Shown: positions 22,920 to 30,706 of the stretch, piece by piece
Position numbering within the stretch: the first letter of the stretch is position 1
How the letters are laid out: each line of letters starts with the position of its first letter
Source: Ruminococcaceae bacterium UBA7127
Lineage (GTDB): Bacteria; Bacillota; Clostridia; Oscillospirales; Acutalibacteraceae
Length of the DNA: 34,749 nucleotides
Assembly: GCA_002493005.1 (NCBI GenBank)
Contig: DKXL01000024.1
Coordinates: 1-34,749 of the forward strand
Direction: 5' to 3'
Program-made: the position numbers and the translations under genes
Notes under the pieces: generated by a model
What the model was told of the DNA's origin: nothing
Databases searched by the model: none
The model's input: only the letters and a program-made list of their open reading frames with translations

Positions 22920-23516
22920 ATGAATAAGAATCTTGTACGGCTCGAGGTTTTCGGGCTGATTTTGGTAATAAGTTTTTCTGTGTTTCTGCAAAATCTCTAC
23001 ACACTTTGCGGCGGAACTCTGATTGGAATAATGTTTGGTTCTGTGAATGACAGCATTTGGGAAACTACAAAAACAATTCTTATTTCTTATATTGTCTGGA
23101 GCATAATCGAGGCGATGTGTGTTCGCCTACCGTTTCATCGATTTGCGGTTGCAAAGGTAATTTCACTGTATTTTTTGGGTGTATTTTACATTCTTGCGTG
23201 TCTTGTGTTCAGAACCTTTGACAGTGAGAGCTACTCGATGCCTGAGTTTACTGCGGCTATTATCGCAGTAATTACTGCGTCGTTTTTGTCGTGCAGGCTA
23301 ATGCAGTCAACTCTAAAGCTTGAGACTTTGTTTATGCCTGCGGTGTTTATGTTGCTGCTGTTTCTGGCACTTTATTGCAGTTTTACTCCGTTTCCTCCTC
23401 AGAACATTATCTTTCTTGACAGAACAACGGGACTTTACGGAATTATACCCGACTACATTGATTCGGGTGCTTCGGTTCTTGATACCTTATGCCAAAGTAA
23501 AGCCGTTCTTGGATAA
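22920..23516 (+). CDS. Integral membrane protein, DUF6512-like
   Basis: This 198-residue membrane protein has about six hydrophobic segments, around residues 10-28, 50-65, 78-96, 108-125, 135-153 and a weaker one near 170. The first cytoplasmic stretch carries FGSVNDSIWETTKT, which resembles the VNESVWEH-type motif of a clostridial membrane family (DUF6512). There is no known function. GAGGTGGC precedes the ATG. It stands alone between a long AT-rich gap and the rlmB promoter region. Confidence 0.75.
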   Translation: MNKNLVRLEVFGLILVISFSVFLQNLYTLCGGTLIGIMFGSVNDSIWETTKTILISYIVWSIIEAMCVRLPFHRFAVAKVISLYFLGVFYILACLVFRTFDSESYSMPEFTAAIIAVITASFLSCRLMQSTLKLETLFMPAVFMLLLFLALYCSFTPFPPQNIIFLDRTTGLYGIIPDYIDSGASVLDTLCQSKAVLG

Positions 23517-23584
23517 ACAAAAAGCATAAATTAAGAATAACGTTATTTTCTGTCAAAACTATTTCTTATTTTGTAATTGTGTGT

Positions 23585-23590
23585 TATAAT
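23585..23590 (+). promoter_or_regulatory. Extended -10 box upstream of rlmB
   Basis: TGTTATAAT (23582-23590) is an extended -10 box, with a weak TTTCTT 17 bp before it. The surrounding TATAATAACTT resembles the proBA promoter region at 3047. Confidence 0.4.
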
Positions 23591-23660
23591 AACTTTATAT
23601 GTATTCATAACACCAAATTATTGTTGCCACGTGTACCAATAAAACAAATATTTTTTATTG

Positions 23661-23725
23661 TCGGGCAACTGCCGTATTAAAATATTTCAATCTGTATACC
23701 CGAATTGTGAGCGGCATCACGCCGC
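23661..23725 (+). repeat. Mosaic intergenic repeat, short unit plus hairpin, in the rlmB leader
   Basis: A 44-bp unit (23661-23704) with ends TCGGGCA and TACCCGAA is followed by TTGTGA and the hairpin GCGGCAT-C-ACGCCGC (23711-23725). It ends 3 bp before the GGAAAGG ribosome site of rlmB, so the hairpin lies in the rlmB mRNA leader if the promoter at 23585 is used. Confidence 0.75.
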
Positions 23726-23745
23726 TTTGGAAAGGTAAAATATCT

Positions 23746-24495
23746 ATGAAGAACGAAGTTAATGAAGTTAAGCCCGACGTTATTCTGGGCAGAAATCCCG
23801 TCAGCGAGGCAATCCGCAGCAACCGTCCCATTGATAAAATTCTTGTAGCCAAGGGCGAAAAGAGCGGTGCGGTTGTGGCAATCCTTGCCAAAGCAAAGGA
23901 CAAACAAATTCCCATTAAAGAGGTTGACCGCACAAAACTTGATTATATAAGCGCAGGGCAGACCCATCAGGGCATTATTGCCTATGCCGCAGTAAAGGAC
24001 TATTGTACTGTTGACGAAATTTTCAACTATGCCGAAAGCCGCGGCGAAGCGCCGTTTATTGTTGTGCTTGACGAGCTTGAGGATCCTCACAACCTCGGTG
24101 CAATAATCCGTACCGCCGAGTGCGCAGGAGTTCACGGGGTAATTGTCCCCAAGCGCCGCAGTGCCGGACTAAGCTATACTGTGTCGAAAGCGTCCGCCGG
24201 TGCGGTTGAATATATGAGAGTTGCCAGGGTTACAAACATCGCTTCACTGCTTGATGAGCTTAAGCAGCGGGGTGTTTGGGTTTACGGTGCAGATATGGAC
24301 GGAACGGATTATGAGAAGTGCGACTTTTCGGGTGCGTGCGCAATCGTAATCGGCAACGAGGGCAAGGGAATATCCCGCCTTGTGCGTGAAAAGTGTGACG
24401 TTATTGTATCTCTGCCTATGAAGGGCAAAATCAATTCGCTAAATGCTTCTGTAGCGGCAGGAATACTTATGTACAGCGCAATGAAGAACAGATAA
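23746..24495 (+). CDS. rlmB: 23S rRNA 2'-O-methyltransferase, RlmB/TrmH family
   Basis: This 249-residue SPOUT-fold enzyme methylates a ribose in RNA, in RlmB at G2251 of 23S rRNA. The N-terminal substrate domain starts ILGRNPVSEAI. The three SPOUT motifs are DELEDPHNLGAIIRTAE, AIVIGNEGKGIS and LPMKGKINSLNASVAAGI. I chose the ATG at 23746 with GAAAGG before it; the frame extends 39 bp upstream into the repeat hairpin. The next gene starts 35 bp after its stop and is probably co-transcribed. TrmH-type paralogues with other targets cannot be excluded. Confidence 0.9.
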   Translation: MKNEVNEVKPDVILGRNPVSEAIRSNRPIDKILVAKGEKSGAVVAILAKAKDKQIPIKEVDRTKLDYISAGQTHQGIIAYAAVKDYCTVDEIFNYAESRGEAPFIVVLDELEDPHNLGAIIRTAECAGVHGVIVPKRRSAGLSYTVSKASAGAVEYMRVARVTNIASLLDELKQRGVWVYGADMDGTDYEKCDFSGACAIVIGNEGKGISRLVREKCDVIVSLPMKGKINSLNASVAAGILMYSAMKNR

Positions 24496-24530
24496 TAAAT
24501 CAAAAATCAAAACGGAAAGGAGTGTTGACG

Positions 24531-27182
24531 TTGTCTGATTATGAACAGGACAGGCTCAAGGAGCTTGAGATTGAAAGCATACTTGAAGAAACTCATTACC
24601 TTGCTGACCAGGAAAAAATGGAAAAAACAGCGCAAAGGTATCGTGCCAAACCAAAGATGGACGAGATTTTCAGCAATACAAGCAAAAAGCCCCGTCTGAA
24701 AAACGAAAGTCCTCTTGATATAGACAAGCCTGCAAATCCCGATATTTCAAATTCCATTGTTGGTGAAAAAACAGCGGCAACAATGCAGGCGGCACTGCTT
24801 ATGGATGGCAGTGATGAAGAGGTTATGACTCCGGATGAGGCGAAGGCTGCTGCCGAAAAAGCCGAACAAGAGGCAAAGGAGGCTGCAAGGCAAGCTGCCC
24901 AAAAGGCACAGCAGGAAGAAAACAAAATCGTAACGCTCACCCCCGAATATGACGAGGATACGCAATTTTCGTCCGAGGTGCTCAACGAGGTTGACCAGTT
25001 CAGGGAAGAGGCAGAAATCAAGAGCATTGATACGATTGACATAGATATCAGCGATACGGCAGAAAAAGAAGCAGAGCAGAAGGCATTGGATGAAAAGGGC
25101 AAGTTTGAGGAGCTTTTCGGAATCAAAAACTCGCCTGACGGCACCGAGCCTAAAAGAGTTGTGGCAAAGGTTCCCGTATACAAGCCGGATGATTCTGACG
25201 AGATGCTCAATATAAAGGCAGGCAAGTTTGCCGAGGTTGTGTCGGGTGAATATGAAGAGTACATTCGCTGCAAAAATCCGTCGGTGATTGCCCACGTTAT
25301 CAGACCCGAACCCAAATCAGACGAGCCTGAGCAGGAGGAGCATCCAAAGGAGAAGCGCTTTACTCAGGAAAAGCTGCTTTCAGCATTTGTCGGATTTTTC
25401 TCAAAGGACGAGTCCGATGACAACGATATTCCGCAGGAAAAGGTCAAGCCTGTTGAGGATTTTACAGGCGAAGAGGATGAAAACAGTATTTTGTATGAGC
25501 TTAATACAAACATAAAGAAGCTGTTTATGCGTAGCCTTTTGTCGGGAATTGTTGCAGCGATTTCAATTATATTAACAGTGGTAACACGAGTATTTCCCGA
25601 GGCAATCTGCTCATCAGTTGCTTTTGCGCCGGCAGCATATGCGGTGCTCAATTTTGTGTTGGTGGTATTCTCGGTAGGGCTTAACCGAGTTGCAATGCTC
25701 AGCGGACTTTCTCCGCTTGTTCATTTTAAGGGTAACTCAGATACCGCCGCTGCGGTTGCAGGCGTAACCGCCGTAATTCAAACGATAGTTTCATTTTTCT
25801 GCTTGGGTGATTTGAGCGAATTTAATGTTAACTATTACGCTGCTGTTGTTCTGCTTGCGTTTTTTGCAAACAATATGGGCAAGCTGTTTATGGTGCTCAG
25901 AGTTAAGGATAACTTTAGATTTGTTTCGTCAAAAGGACAAAAATATGCGGCAAAAATATATAACAACGAGTCGGTTGCTAATCAGATGATGAGCGGTACG
26001 GCGGCTGACCGCCCGATTATTGCTTATCAGCACAAAACCGATTTTCCGTCGAATTTTCTCAAAATATCATATGCGCCCGATCCAAGCGAGGACCTTGCCT
26101 CAAAACTTGCACCAATCACCACCATAGCGGCAATCATTATTGCGGTTCTCTACGGCTTTGTCAAAGGGTCATTTGCGGATGCAATCAACACGCTTGCGCT
26201 TATCGCTGCCGTGTCAGTTCCTGTGTCAACATTGCTTGCAGTCAATGCTCCGCTTCGCAAATTGTGCAAAACCCTGTTGTCGTTTGGCAGTATGCTTGCA
26301 GGATATCCGTCAATCAAGCAGTTCTGTGACAGTACTGCTGTTATGATTGATGCAAACGAGTTGTTTCCTACCGGCTCTATTTCGCTTGAAGGTATCAAGA
26401 CATTTGATGAATTCGGAACCGATGAGTCGCTGTTATGCGGAATTGCTATTTTAAAGGAAGCACAAAATCCGATTGCCAATGTGTTTAAATCGGTTGTGGC
26501 AGAAACCCACGAAACTCTGCCTGATGTTGAGAGCGTGCTCTATGAGGATGATATGGGGCTTGTGGGCTGGATTAACAGTGAGCGAATCTTGGTTGGTTCA
26601 CGTATGCTTATGGAAAAATACAGCGTTGAAACCCCAAGCATTGAATATGAAGAAAAGTACACTGCAAACGGCAAGCAGGTAACGTATCTTTCAAGGGCAG
26701 GCAGGCTTGTGGCTATGATTGTCACCAAGTACAGCGCCGACCCTGAGCTAAAGACCGAAATGCAGCGTGCGGAGCTTAACGGTATAAGTTTTCTTATCAG
26801 AACAACTGATTTTAACATAACAAACGACCTTGTGGCAGGACTGTACAATCTGTTTTATCGCAGCATAAAGGTGCTGCCCACAGGACTGGGCAACGTGCTT
26901 AAAGAGGCTCAGTCAACAAGAGAGGAAAGTTCACGCTCTTACCTTGTTACAGGCGGCAAGGCTTCATCTCTTGCCCGTGCGGTGACAGGCAGCGTTCGCA
27001 TTATGCACAACATTTCTCTGTCTGTTATCATTCAGGTGATTGCTGTGATTGCTGGAATTTTGCTTGCTTCAACACTTGCGCTTTATGCGGGTGTTGGTGT
27101 TATGGGCTCGCTTGAGGTGCTGATTTACGCATTGTTTTGGAGTGCGGCGGCAGTATTTGCGCCGTCTGTTCAAAAGCCGTAA
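24531..27182 (+). CDS. P-type ATPase-like membrane protein lacking catalytic motifs (pseudoenzyme)
   Basis: This 883-residue protein has an acidic, low-complexity cytoplasmic N-terminus (residues 1-330, with a coiled alanine/glutamate stretch near 105-130). A body follows with about eight membrane segments, four between 330 and 450, two near 525-575 and two at the C-terminus. The body follows the heavy-metal P-type ATPase plan, but the key motifs are changed. The CPC position reads SVPVST, DKTGT is replaced by DANELF near residue 605, the HP motif is NP (AQNPIANVF), the TGD position reads TTD, and GDGxND is absent. The ATP-domain segment WINSERILVGSRMLMEKY is still recognisable. I chose the TTG at 24531, 8 bp after AGGAG. 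It probably lies in an operon with rlmB and rpe. Confidence 0.8.
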   Translation: MSDYEQDRLKELEIESILEETHYLADQEKMEKTAQRYRAKPKMDEIFSNTSKKPRLKNESPLDIDKPANPDISNSIVGEKTAATMQAALLMDGSDEEVMTPDEAKAAAEKAEQEAKEAARQAAQKAQQEENKIVTLTPEYDEDTQFSSEVLNEVDQFREEAEIKSIDTIDIDISDTAEKEAEQKALDEKGKFEELFGIKNSPDGTEPKRVVAKVPVYKPDDSDEMLNIKAGKFAEVVSGEYEEYIRCKNPSVIAHVIRPEPKSDEPEQEEHPKEKRFTQEKLLSAFVGFFSKDESDDNDIPQEKVKPVEDFTGEEDENSILYELNTNIKKLFMRSLLSGIVAAISIILTVVTRVFPEAICSSVAFAPAAYAVLNFVLVVFSVGLNRVAMLSGLSPLVHFKGNSDTAAAVAGVTAVIQTIVSFFCLGDLSEFNVNYYAAVVLLAFFANNMGKLFMVLRVKDNFRFVSSKGQKYAAKIYNNESVANQMMSGTAADRPIIAYQHKTDFPSNFLKISYAPDPSEDLASKLAPITTIAAIIIAVLYGFVKGSFADAINTLALIAAVSVPVSTLLAVNAPLRKLCKTLLSFGSMLAGYPSIKQFCDSTAVMIDANELFPTGSISLEGIKTFDEFGTDESLLCGIAILKEAQNPIANVFKSVVAETHETLPDVESVLYEDDMGLVGWINSERILVGSRMLMEKYSVETPSIEYEEKYTANGKQVTYLSRAGRLVAMIVTKYSADPELKTEMQRAELNGISFLIRTTDFNITNDLVAGLYNLFYRSIKVLPTGLGNVLKEAQSTREESSRSYLVTGGKASSLARAVTGSVRIMHNISLSVIIQVIAVIAGILLASTLALYAGVGVMGSLEVLIYALFWSAAAVFAPSVQKP

Positions 27183-27207
27183 TTAAAATTTAAAGGGGTT
27201 TATTAAT

Positions 27208-27852
27208 ATGAAAATTGCTCCGTCACTTTTATCCTGTGACTTTTCAAAAATGGGTGAGGAAATAGTAAGAATGGATGAGGCAGGCGCAGACTGGATGCAC
27301 CTTGATGTAATGGACGGCCATTTTGTGCCGAACATCACGTTTGGCGCGCCTGTTATCAAAACCGTGCGCAAATACACCACACGTCCGTTTGATGTGCATC
27401 TGATGATTAGCGAGCCGCTCAAATACATTGATGATTTTGCAGCGGCAGGCGCCGATATCATCACGTTTCACATAGAGTGTGATTCCGATATTGACGAAAC
27501 TATTGACAAAATCAGGTCAAAGGGAATAAAGCCGGGTCTTGTTATCAAGCCGAACACACCTGCGTGGACTGTGTTTCCTTATCTTGACAAAATTGATTTG
27601 GTTCTGATTATGACTGTTGAGCCGGGATTCGGCGGTCAAAGTTTTATGGCTGATATGCTCCCAAAGGTCAAAGAAATCCGCAGGGAATGCGCTCGCCGTA
27701 AAATCGAAATTTTAATTGAGGCTGACGGCGGAATCGGCAAGGACACCATTGAACAGGCTGCTGACGCAGGAATTGACGTGTGCGTTGCAGGCACAGCCGT
27801 ATTTAAAGCACCGGACGCTCAAAAAGCAATTTCCTATCTTCAAAATTTTTAA
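27208..27852 (+). CDS. rpe: Ribulose-phosphate 3-epimerase Rpe
   Basis: This 214-residue TIM-barrel enzyme interconverts ribulose 5-phosphate and xylulose 5-phosphate in the pentose phosphate pathway. Motifs: APSLLSCDF at the start, HLDVMDGHFVPNITFG near residues 32-47, DVHLMI, ITFHIECD, LIMTVEPGFGGQSF near 133-147 and EADGGI near 172. All standard metal and catalytic residues (H, D, H, D) are in place. AAAGGGG precedes the ATG. It follows the P-type-ATPase-like gene by 25 bp. No classic terminator follows; a 23-nt palindrome lies 80 bp downstream. Confidence 0.95.
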   Translation: MKIAPSLLSCDFSKMGEEIVRMDEAGADWMHLDVMDGHFVPNITFGAPVIKTVRKYTTRPFDVHLMISEPLKYIDDFAAAGADIITFHIECDSDIDETIDKIRSKGIKPGLVIKPNTPAWTVFPYLDKIDLVLIMTVEPGFGGQSFMADMLPKVKEIRRECARRKIEILIEADGGIGKDTIEQAADAGIDVCVAGTAVFKAPDAQKAISYLQNF

Positions 27853-27885
27853 CTTTGGGGAGATAACTCGAAACTTGGCTTAGGA

Positions 27886-27955
27886 ATTAACAATTTTGGT
27901 AGAAAGACAGTTTATATTTTAATTCAAGTTCAGAGGGGCGGATTATCCGCCCCTC
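27886..27955 (+). repeat. Intergenic repeat with 23-nt perfect palindrome
   Basis: TTAACAATTTTGGTAGAAAGACAG resembles the start of the block at 13630. It is followed by a perfect palindrome with 11-bp arms GAGGGGCGGAT / ATCCGCCCCTC around one T (27933-27955). There is no T tract after it, so it is not a classic terminator. From 27956 to 28112 nothing is recognised. Confidence 0.6.
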
Positions 27956-28112
27956 ATATATATTCCCAAATCGCCCCAAAATGCATTAATTTATGCAATT
28001 ATCAAAAACTGTTTATTCGGCGAAAATCCACTCCGCTGTGCTCATTAGCGTTTTTCACTTCGTATTGTTTATTTATTCTTTTTCTCTTAGTATTATTCTT
28101 TTAGTATTATTA

Positions 28113-28219
28113 GGGTTCAATTTTTGAAGTACCCTCCTGCAATAGCTGAAGTACTATCCTTCAAAATTTGAAGTACCTGCCTTCAGTTGTTGCAGGGGCT
28201 ACCTTCAATTATTGAACCC
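28113..28219 (+). repeat. Array of five 22-bp-spaced dyads forming one long hairpin
   Basis: Five 13-bp dyads of type TTCAAnnnTTGAA start at 28116, 28138, 28160, 28182 and 28204, exactly 22 bp apart. The outer ends GGGTTCAAT and ATTGAACCC pair perfectly. TTGAAG (28124-28129) pairs with CTTCAA (28203-28208). The second dyad region (28134-28150) pairs with the fourth (28182-28198) over 17 bp with three G-U pairs on the plus strand. It ends 4 bp from the ldh stop. Confidence 0.75.
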
Positions 28220-28223
28220 TTAA

Positions 28224-29177
28224 TTACAGCGATAAGCTTTTGAAGCTGTCGTTGAGGACGGTGCACGAATTGTCGAGCTTTTTCAGCTCCGCTTCGCTCA
28301 GCTTAAGCTCAAGAATACGCTTAGCTCCGCCGCCGTTTACAATGCACGGATTGCCAATAAATACATCCTTTTTGCCTCCGTATTCACCACGCAAACGTGT
28401 CGAAACCGTAAGCACCGAATTTTCATCCTGCAAAATAGCCCTGACTACACGCACCATAGCCATACCTATTCCATAATAGGTTGCGCCTTTTGCGGTAATT
28501 ATTTTTTGTGCCGCACTGCGTACCTCCTCGCTTATCTTTTCAAGCTCCTCCATATAAAAACTTGACGGATTGTCCCTGAGCACGTCTTTGATCGGTTTAG
28601 CGGCGAGCAGAGCCTGACTCCACGGAACAAACTCGCTGTCGCCGTGTTCGCCGATTACATAAGCGTGAATGTTGCGCGGATCTACCTCAAAATATTCACC
28701 CATAAGATATCTCAGTCGTGCGGTGTCAAGCGTTGTGCCTGTTCCGATAACCTTTGACGCATTAAATCCTGACAACTCATAGGTTATGCGCGTCATAATG
28801 TCAACAGGGTTTGTTGCAACAAGAAAAATCCCCTCAAAACCGCTCTGCACAACCTTGGGCACTATTGACGAGAACACATCTGCATTGCGCTTTAAAAGCT
28901 GCAATCTGCTTTCGCCGGGCTTTTGATTTACGCCTGCGCTGATTATAACAACATCTGCATCATTGCAGTCAGAGTAGCCGCCGCTGTAAATCTTCATACT
29001 CGACGGCGAAAAAGCAAGACCGTGGTTGAGATCCATTGCTTCACCCTCTGCTCGTTTTTCATTCAGGTCAAGCAACACAAGCTCATCGCACACATTTTGA
29101 TTGAGTGCGGCGTATGCAAAGCTCATTCCAACCATTCCTGTGCCGATAAGTACTACCTTTTTTCTGTTTGATGACAT
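28224..29177 (-). CDS. ldh: L-lactate dehydrogenase Ldh
   Basis: This 317-residue enzyme reduces pyruvate to L-lactate with NADH, regenerating NAD+ in fermentation. Motifs: GTGMVG (NAD fold), acidic D38 after the second strand, the substrate loop NQKPGESR with Q85 and R91 (Gln marks lactate rather than malate dehydrogenase), LDTARLRYLMGE near 150, and the catalytic His in IGEHGDSEF (H178). The length is standard. AAAGGAAA precedes the ATG. A palindrome at 29214-29228 lies in its upstream region. It is transcribed alone towards the dyad array. Confidence 0.95.
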   Translation of the reverse strand: MSSNRKKVVLIGTGMVGMSFAYAALNQNVCDELVLLDLNEKRAEGEAMDLNHGLAFSPSSMKIYSGGYSDCNDADVVIISAGVNQKPGESRLQLLKRNADVFSSIVPKVVQSGFEGIFLVATNPVDIMTRITYELSGFNASKVIGTGTTLDTARLRYLMGEYFEVDPRNIHAYVIGEHGDSEFVPWSQALLAAKPIKDVLRDNPSSFYMEELEKISEEVRSAAQKIITAKGATYYGIGMAMVRVVRAILQDENSVLTVSTRLRGEYGGKKDVFIGNPCIVNGGGAKRILELKLSEAELKKLDNSCTVLNDSFKSLSL

Positions 29178-29213
29178 TTTACATTTCCTTTCAAAATCAT
29201 TTTTATTTATCGT

Positions 29214-29228
29214 TTACAAATTTTGTAA
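29214..29228. promoter_or_regulatory. Palindrome upstream of ldh, candidate operator
   Basis: TTACAAA-T-TTTGTAA is a perfect dyad with 7-bp arms, 37 bp before the ldh start. It is flanked by a further inverted pair, GTTTAC (29212) and GTAAAC (29238). It is not the usual Rex site (TTGTGAA-type), so the factor is unknown. Confidence 0.4.
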
Positions 29229-29252
29229 TGTTTATTCGTAAACAAAAATAAA

Positions 29253-29278
29253 AAGGAAGTCCCGTAAAGGACTTCCTT
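29253..29278 (-). terminator. Minus-strand terminator beyond the M23 peptidase gene
   Basis: On the minus strand a perfect 10-bp stem (AAGGAAGTCC / GGACTTCCTT) with loop TTTACG runs into TTTATTTTTG. It lies 45 bp after a short remnant of coding sequence and about 280 bp after the M23 peptidase stop. The stem core equals that at 2792. Confidence 0.75.
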
Positions 29279-29323
29279 AAAAATTGTTTAAATACTTTGA
29301 AGTGATGTTATCTCAATTCAAAA

Positions 29324-29380
29324 TTATTTTGTAGCATTGAATTCGATTGTTGTGATGTTTTTGCCGTCAGCATTGTTAAC
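29324..29380 (-). pseudogene. Possible 3' remnant of a lost gene
   Basis: On the minus strand, 18 codons reading VNNADGKNITTIEFNATK end in TAA, and a stop lies directly before them. The residue mix looks like a real protein C-terminus, and a good terminator follows 45 bp later. There is no start codon with a ribosome site. It could also be chance. The rest of the 272 bp between 29284 and 29555 shows no gene. Confidence 0.3.
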
Positions 29381-29555
29381 TTAATTATAACTATGTCGTG
29401 TTTTCTTGTCAATAATAGATGAAATTTTCTCTTTTTTACACATTGTTAAGGTGTTTTGCTGTTTCTTTTTTGATTTTTTGTGTATAGCAAAAATAATGTG
29501 TCAGGTCAAAATGTATATAAAAATGACAGGTTGTTAGATTAAATTGTCGTAAAGC

Positions 29556-30539
29556 TTAGTCGACTGGTTCAAATTTGTATTGACGTGTAAATTCTTTGGT
29601 TTCGTTATTGCGAAGAACAGCGCTTTTGCGGTGCTCCAGCACGCTTGTTATGGCGTTTAGGTTTATCCATATCTCGTTGTCACTTTCCTTTTGACTTTCG
29701 TCAAACACAAGCTCAAGCCCCAGATGCAGATGGCTTTCGGTGATTCCGTTGATGTTTTCGTTGTCGCTGTAGCCTGTTCTGCCCACATATCCTATTACGT
29801 CGCCTGCCAAAACTGTGTCGCCTTCTTTAAGTCCCTCTGCAAACGGACGGTTTTGGCGCAAATGAGCATAGTACCAGTATCGCTTTTTGTCATGGGAGCG
29901 AATGCCTATTCGCCATCCGCCGTACTTGTTCCAACCCATACACTCAACCTTGCCGCTCTCAACCGCAATCACGGGAGTTCCCGTTGCCGCCATAAGATCG
30001 TGTCCCAAATGGGGTCTTGTGTAGCCGTAGGTGCGTACCGCCCCAAAGTCGTCATAACAGGAATACGGAAATGTCTTGGCTATCGGAGAAAACCAGCACA
30101 GTCCGTATCCGCTTTTGGTTTGAACCGAGCCGTTGTCGCCTGCCTGTTGAGCTCTATAGTTGCCTACTATTCCGCTCAGCGCCGCAGAATATGCATCACT
30201 GTAATATTTAAAATATTTCATATCCTTTGTCAGTTCGCTTATGCTTTTTCCATCGGCAATTTGAGCGGCAAAGGCGGTCATATCGGAATTTTTGTATTTT
30301 GAAAAATCACCGCCGTATTTTGCTCCGAGATACGCAAGCAAGGTTATGCAGTCAATATGACGGTCGCTGTCGTAGGTGCTGATGTCAAAATCTATTGCAT
30401 CCTGCAACGCAGATTTTGTCACGTTAAATTCAACATATTTAATAAAGCTGTTTTTACCCGGTTCAGCTCCGCCCACCTGCATCATAACTATAATTGCAGT
30501 AATAAAAACAACAAGACATAAGCACATTAACCGTTTCAT
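29556..30539 (-). CDS. M23-family (LytM) peptidase, exported
   Basis: This 327-residue protein has an N-terminal hydrophobic segment (residues 4-22) that acts as a signal peptide or anchor. A unique region of about 150 residues follows, then a C-terminal M23 peptidase domain that probably cleaves peptidoglycan cross-bridges. The zinc ligands and catalytic residues are in place: H177 and D181 (HLGHD), H226 (YYAHLRQ) and H270-x-H272 (SHLHLG). The core VGRTGYSDNENINGITESHLHLGLE matches catalytic members rather than inactive ones. Its role may be in growth or in sporulation (SpoIIQ-like), which I cannot decide. The start has only a weak GGTGA site. Confidence 0.88.
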   Translation of the reverse strand: MKRLMCLCLVVFITAIIVMMQVGGAEPGKNSFIKYVEFNVTKSALQDAIDFDISTYDSDRHIDCITLLAYLGAKYGGDFSKYKNSDMTAFAAQIADGKSISELTKDMKYFKYYSDAYSAALSGIVGNYRAQQAGDNGSVQTKSGYGLCWFSPIAKTFPYSCYDDFGAVRTYGYTRPHLGHDLMAATGTPVIAVESGKVECMGWNKYGGWRIGIRSHDKKRYWYYAHLRQNRPFAEGLKEGDTVLAGDVIGYVGRTGYSDNENINGITESHLHLGLELVFDESQKESDNEIWINLNAITSVLEHRKSAVLRNNETKEFTRQYKFEPVD

Positions 30540-30640
30540 ACAATCACCGATAATTTATATGATTATAAGTTTGGGTATATTCATAGGGCGAATTTGGTAT
30601 TTTGCTGTTTAATAAACAAGCGTCGGCATAAAATAAAATG

Positions 30641-30669
30641 TTGACTAAATGTCGGGTATAGGATAAAAT
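30641..30669 (+). promoter_or_regulatory. Promoter of the MBOAT gene
   Basis: TTGACT (30641-30646) and TAAAAT (30664-30669) are 17 bp apart, about 38 bp before the TTG start at 30707. Confidence 0.7.
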
Positions 30670-30706
30670 TAAAAGTGAGGTATTTCCTGTTTGGGAGGAT
30701 ATTTAA

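Noticed and set aside
24596..25315. Long open frames on the minus strand opposite the acidic N-terminus of the P-type-ATPase-like gene
   Set aside because: They are serine- or cysteine-rich antisense shadows caused by the Glu/Ala codon pattern of the real gene, and they have no ribosome sites.
28113..28219. Possible CRISPR array because of the regular 22-bp spacing
   Set aside because: The units are short dyads with no distinct repeat/spacer division, the spacing parts are similar to each other, and no cas genes are near.
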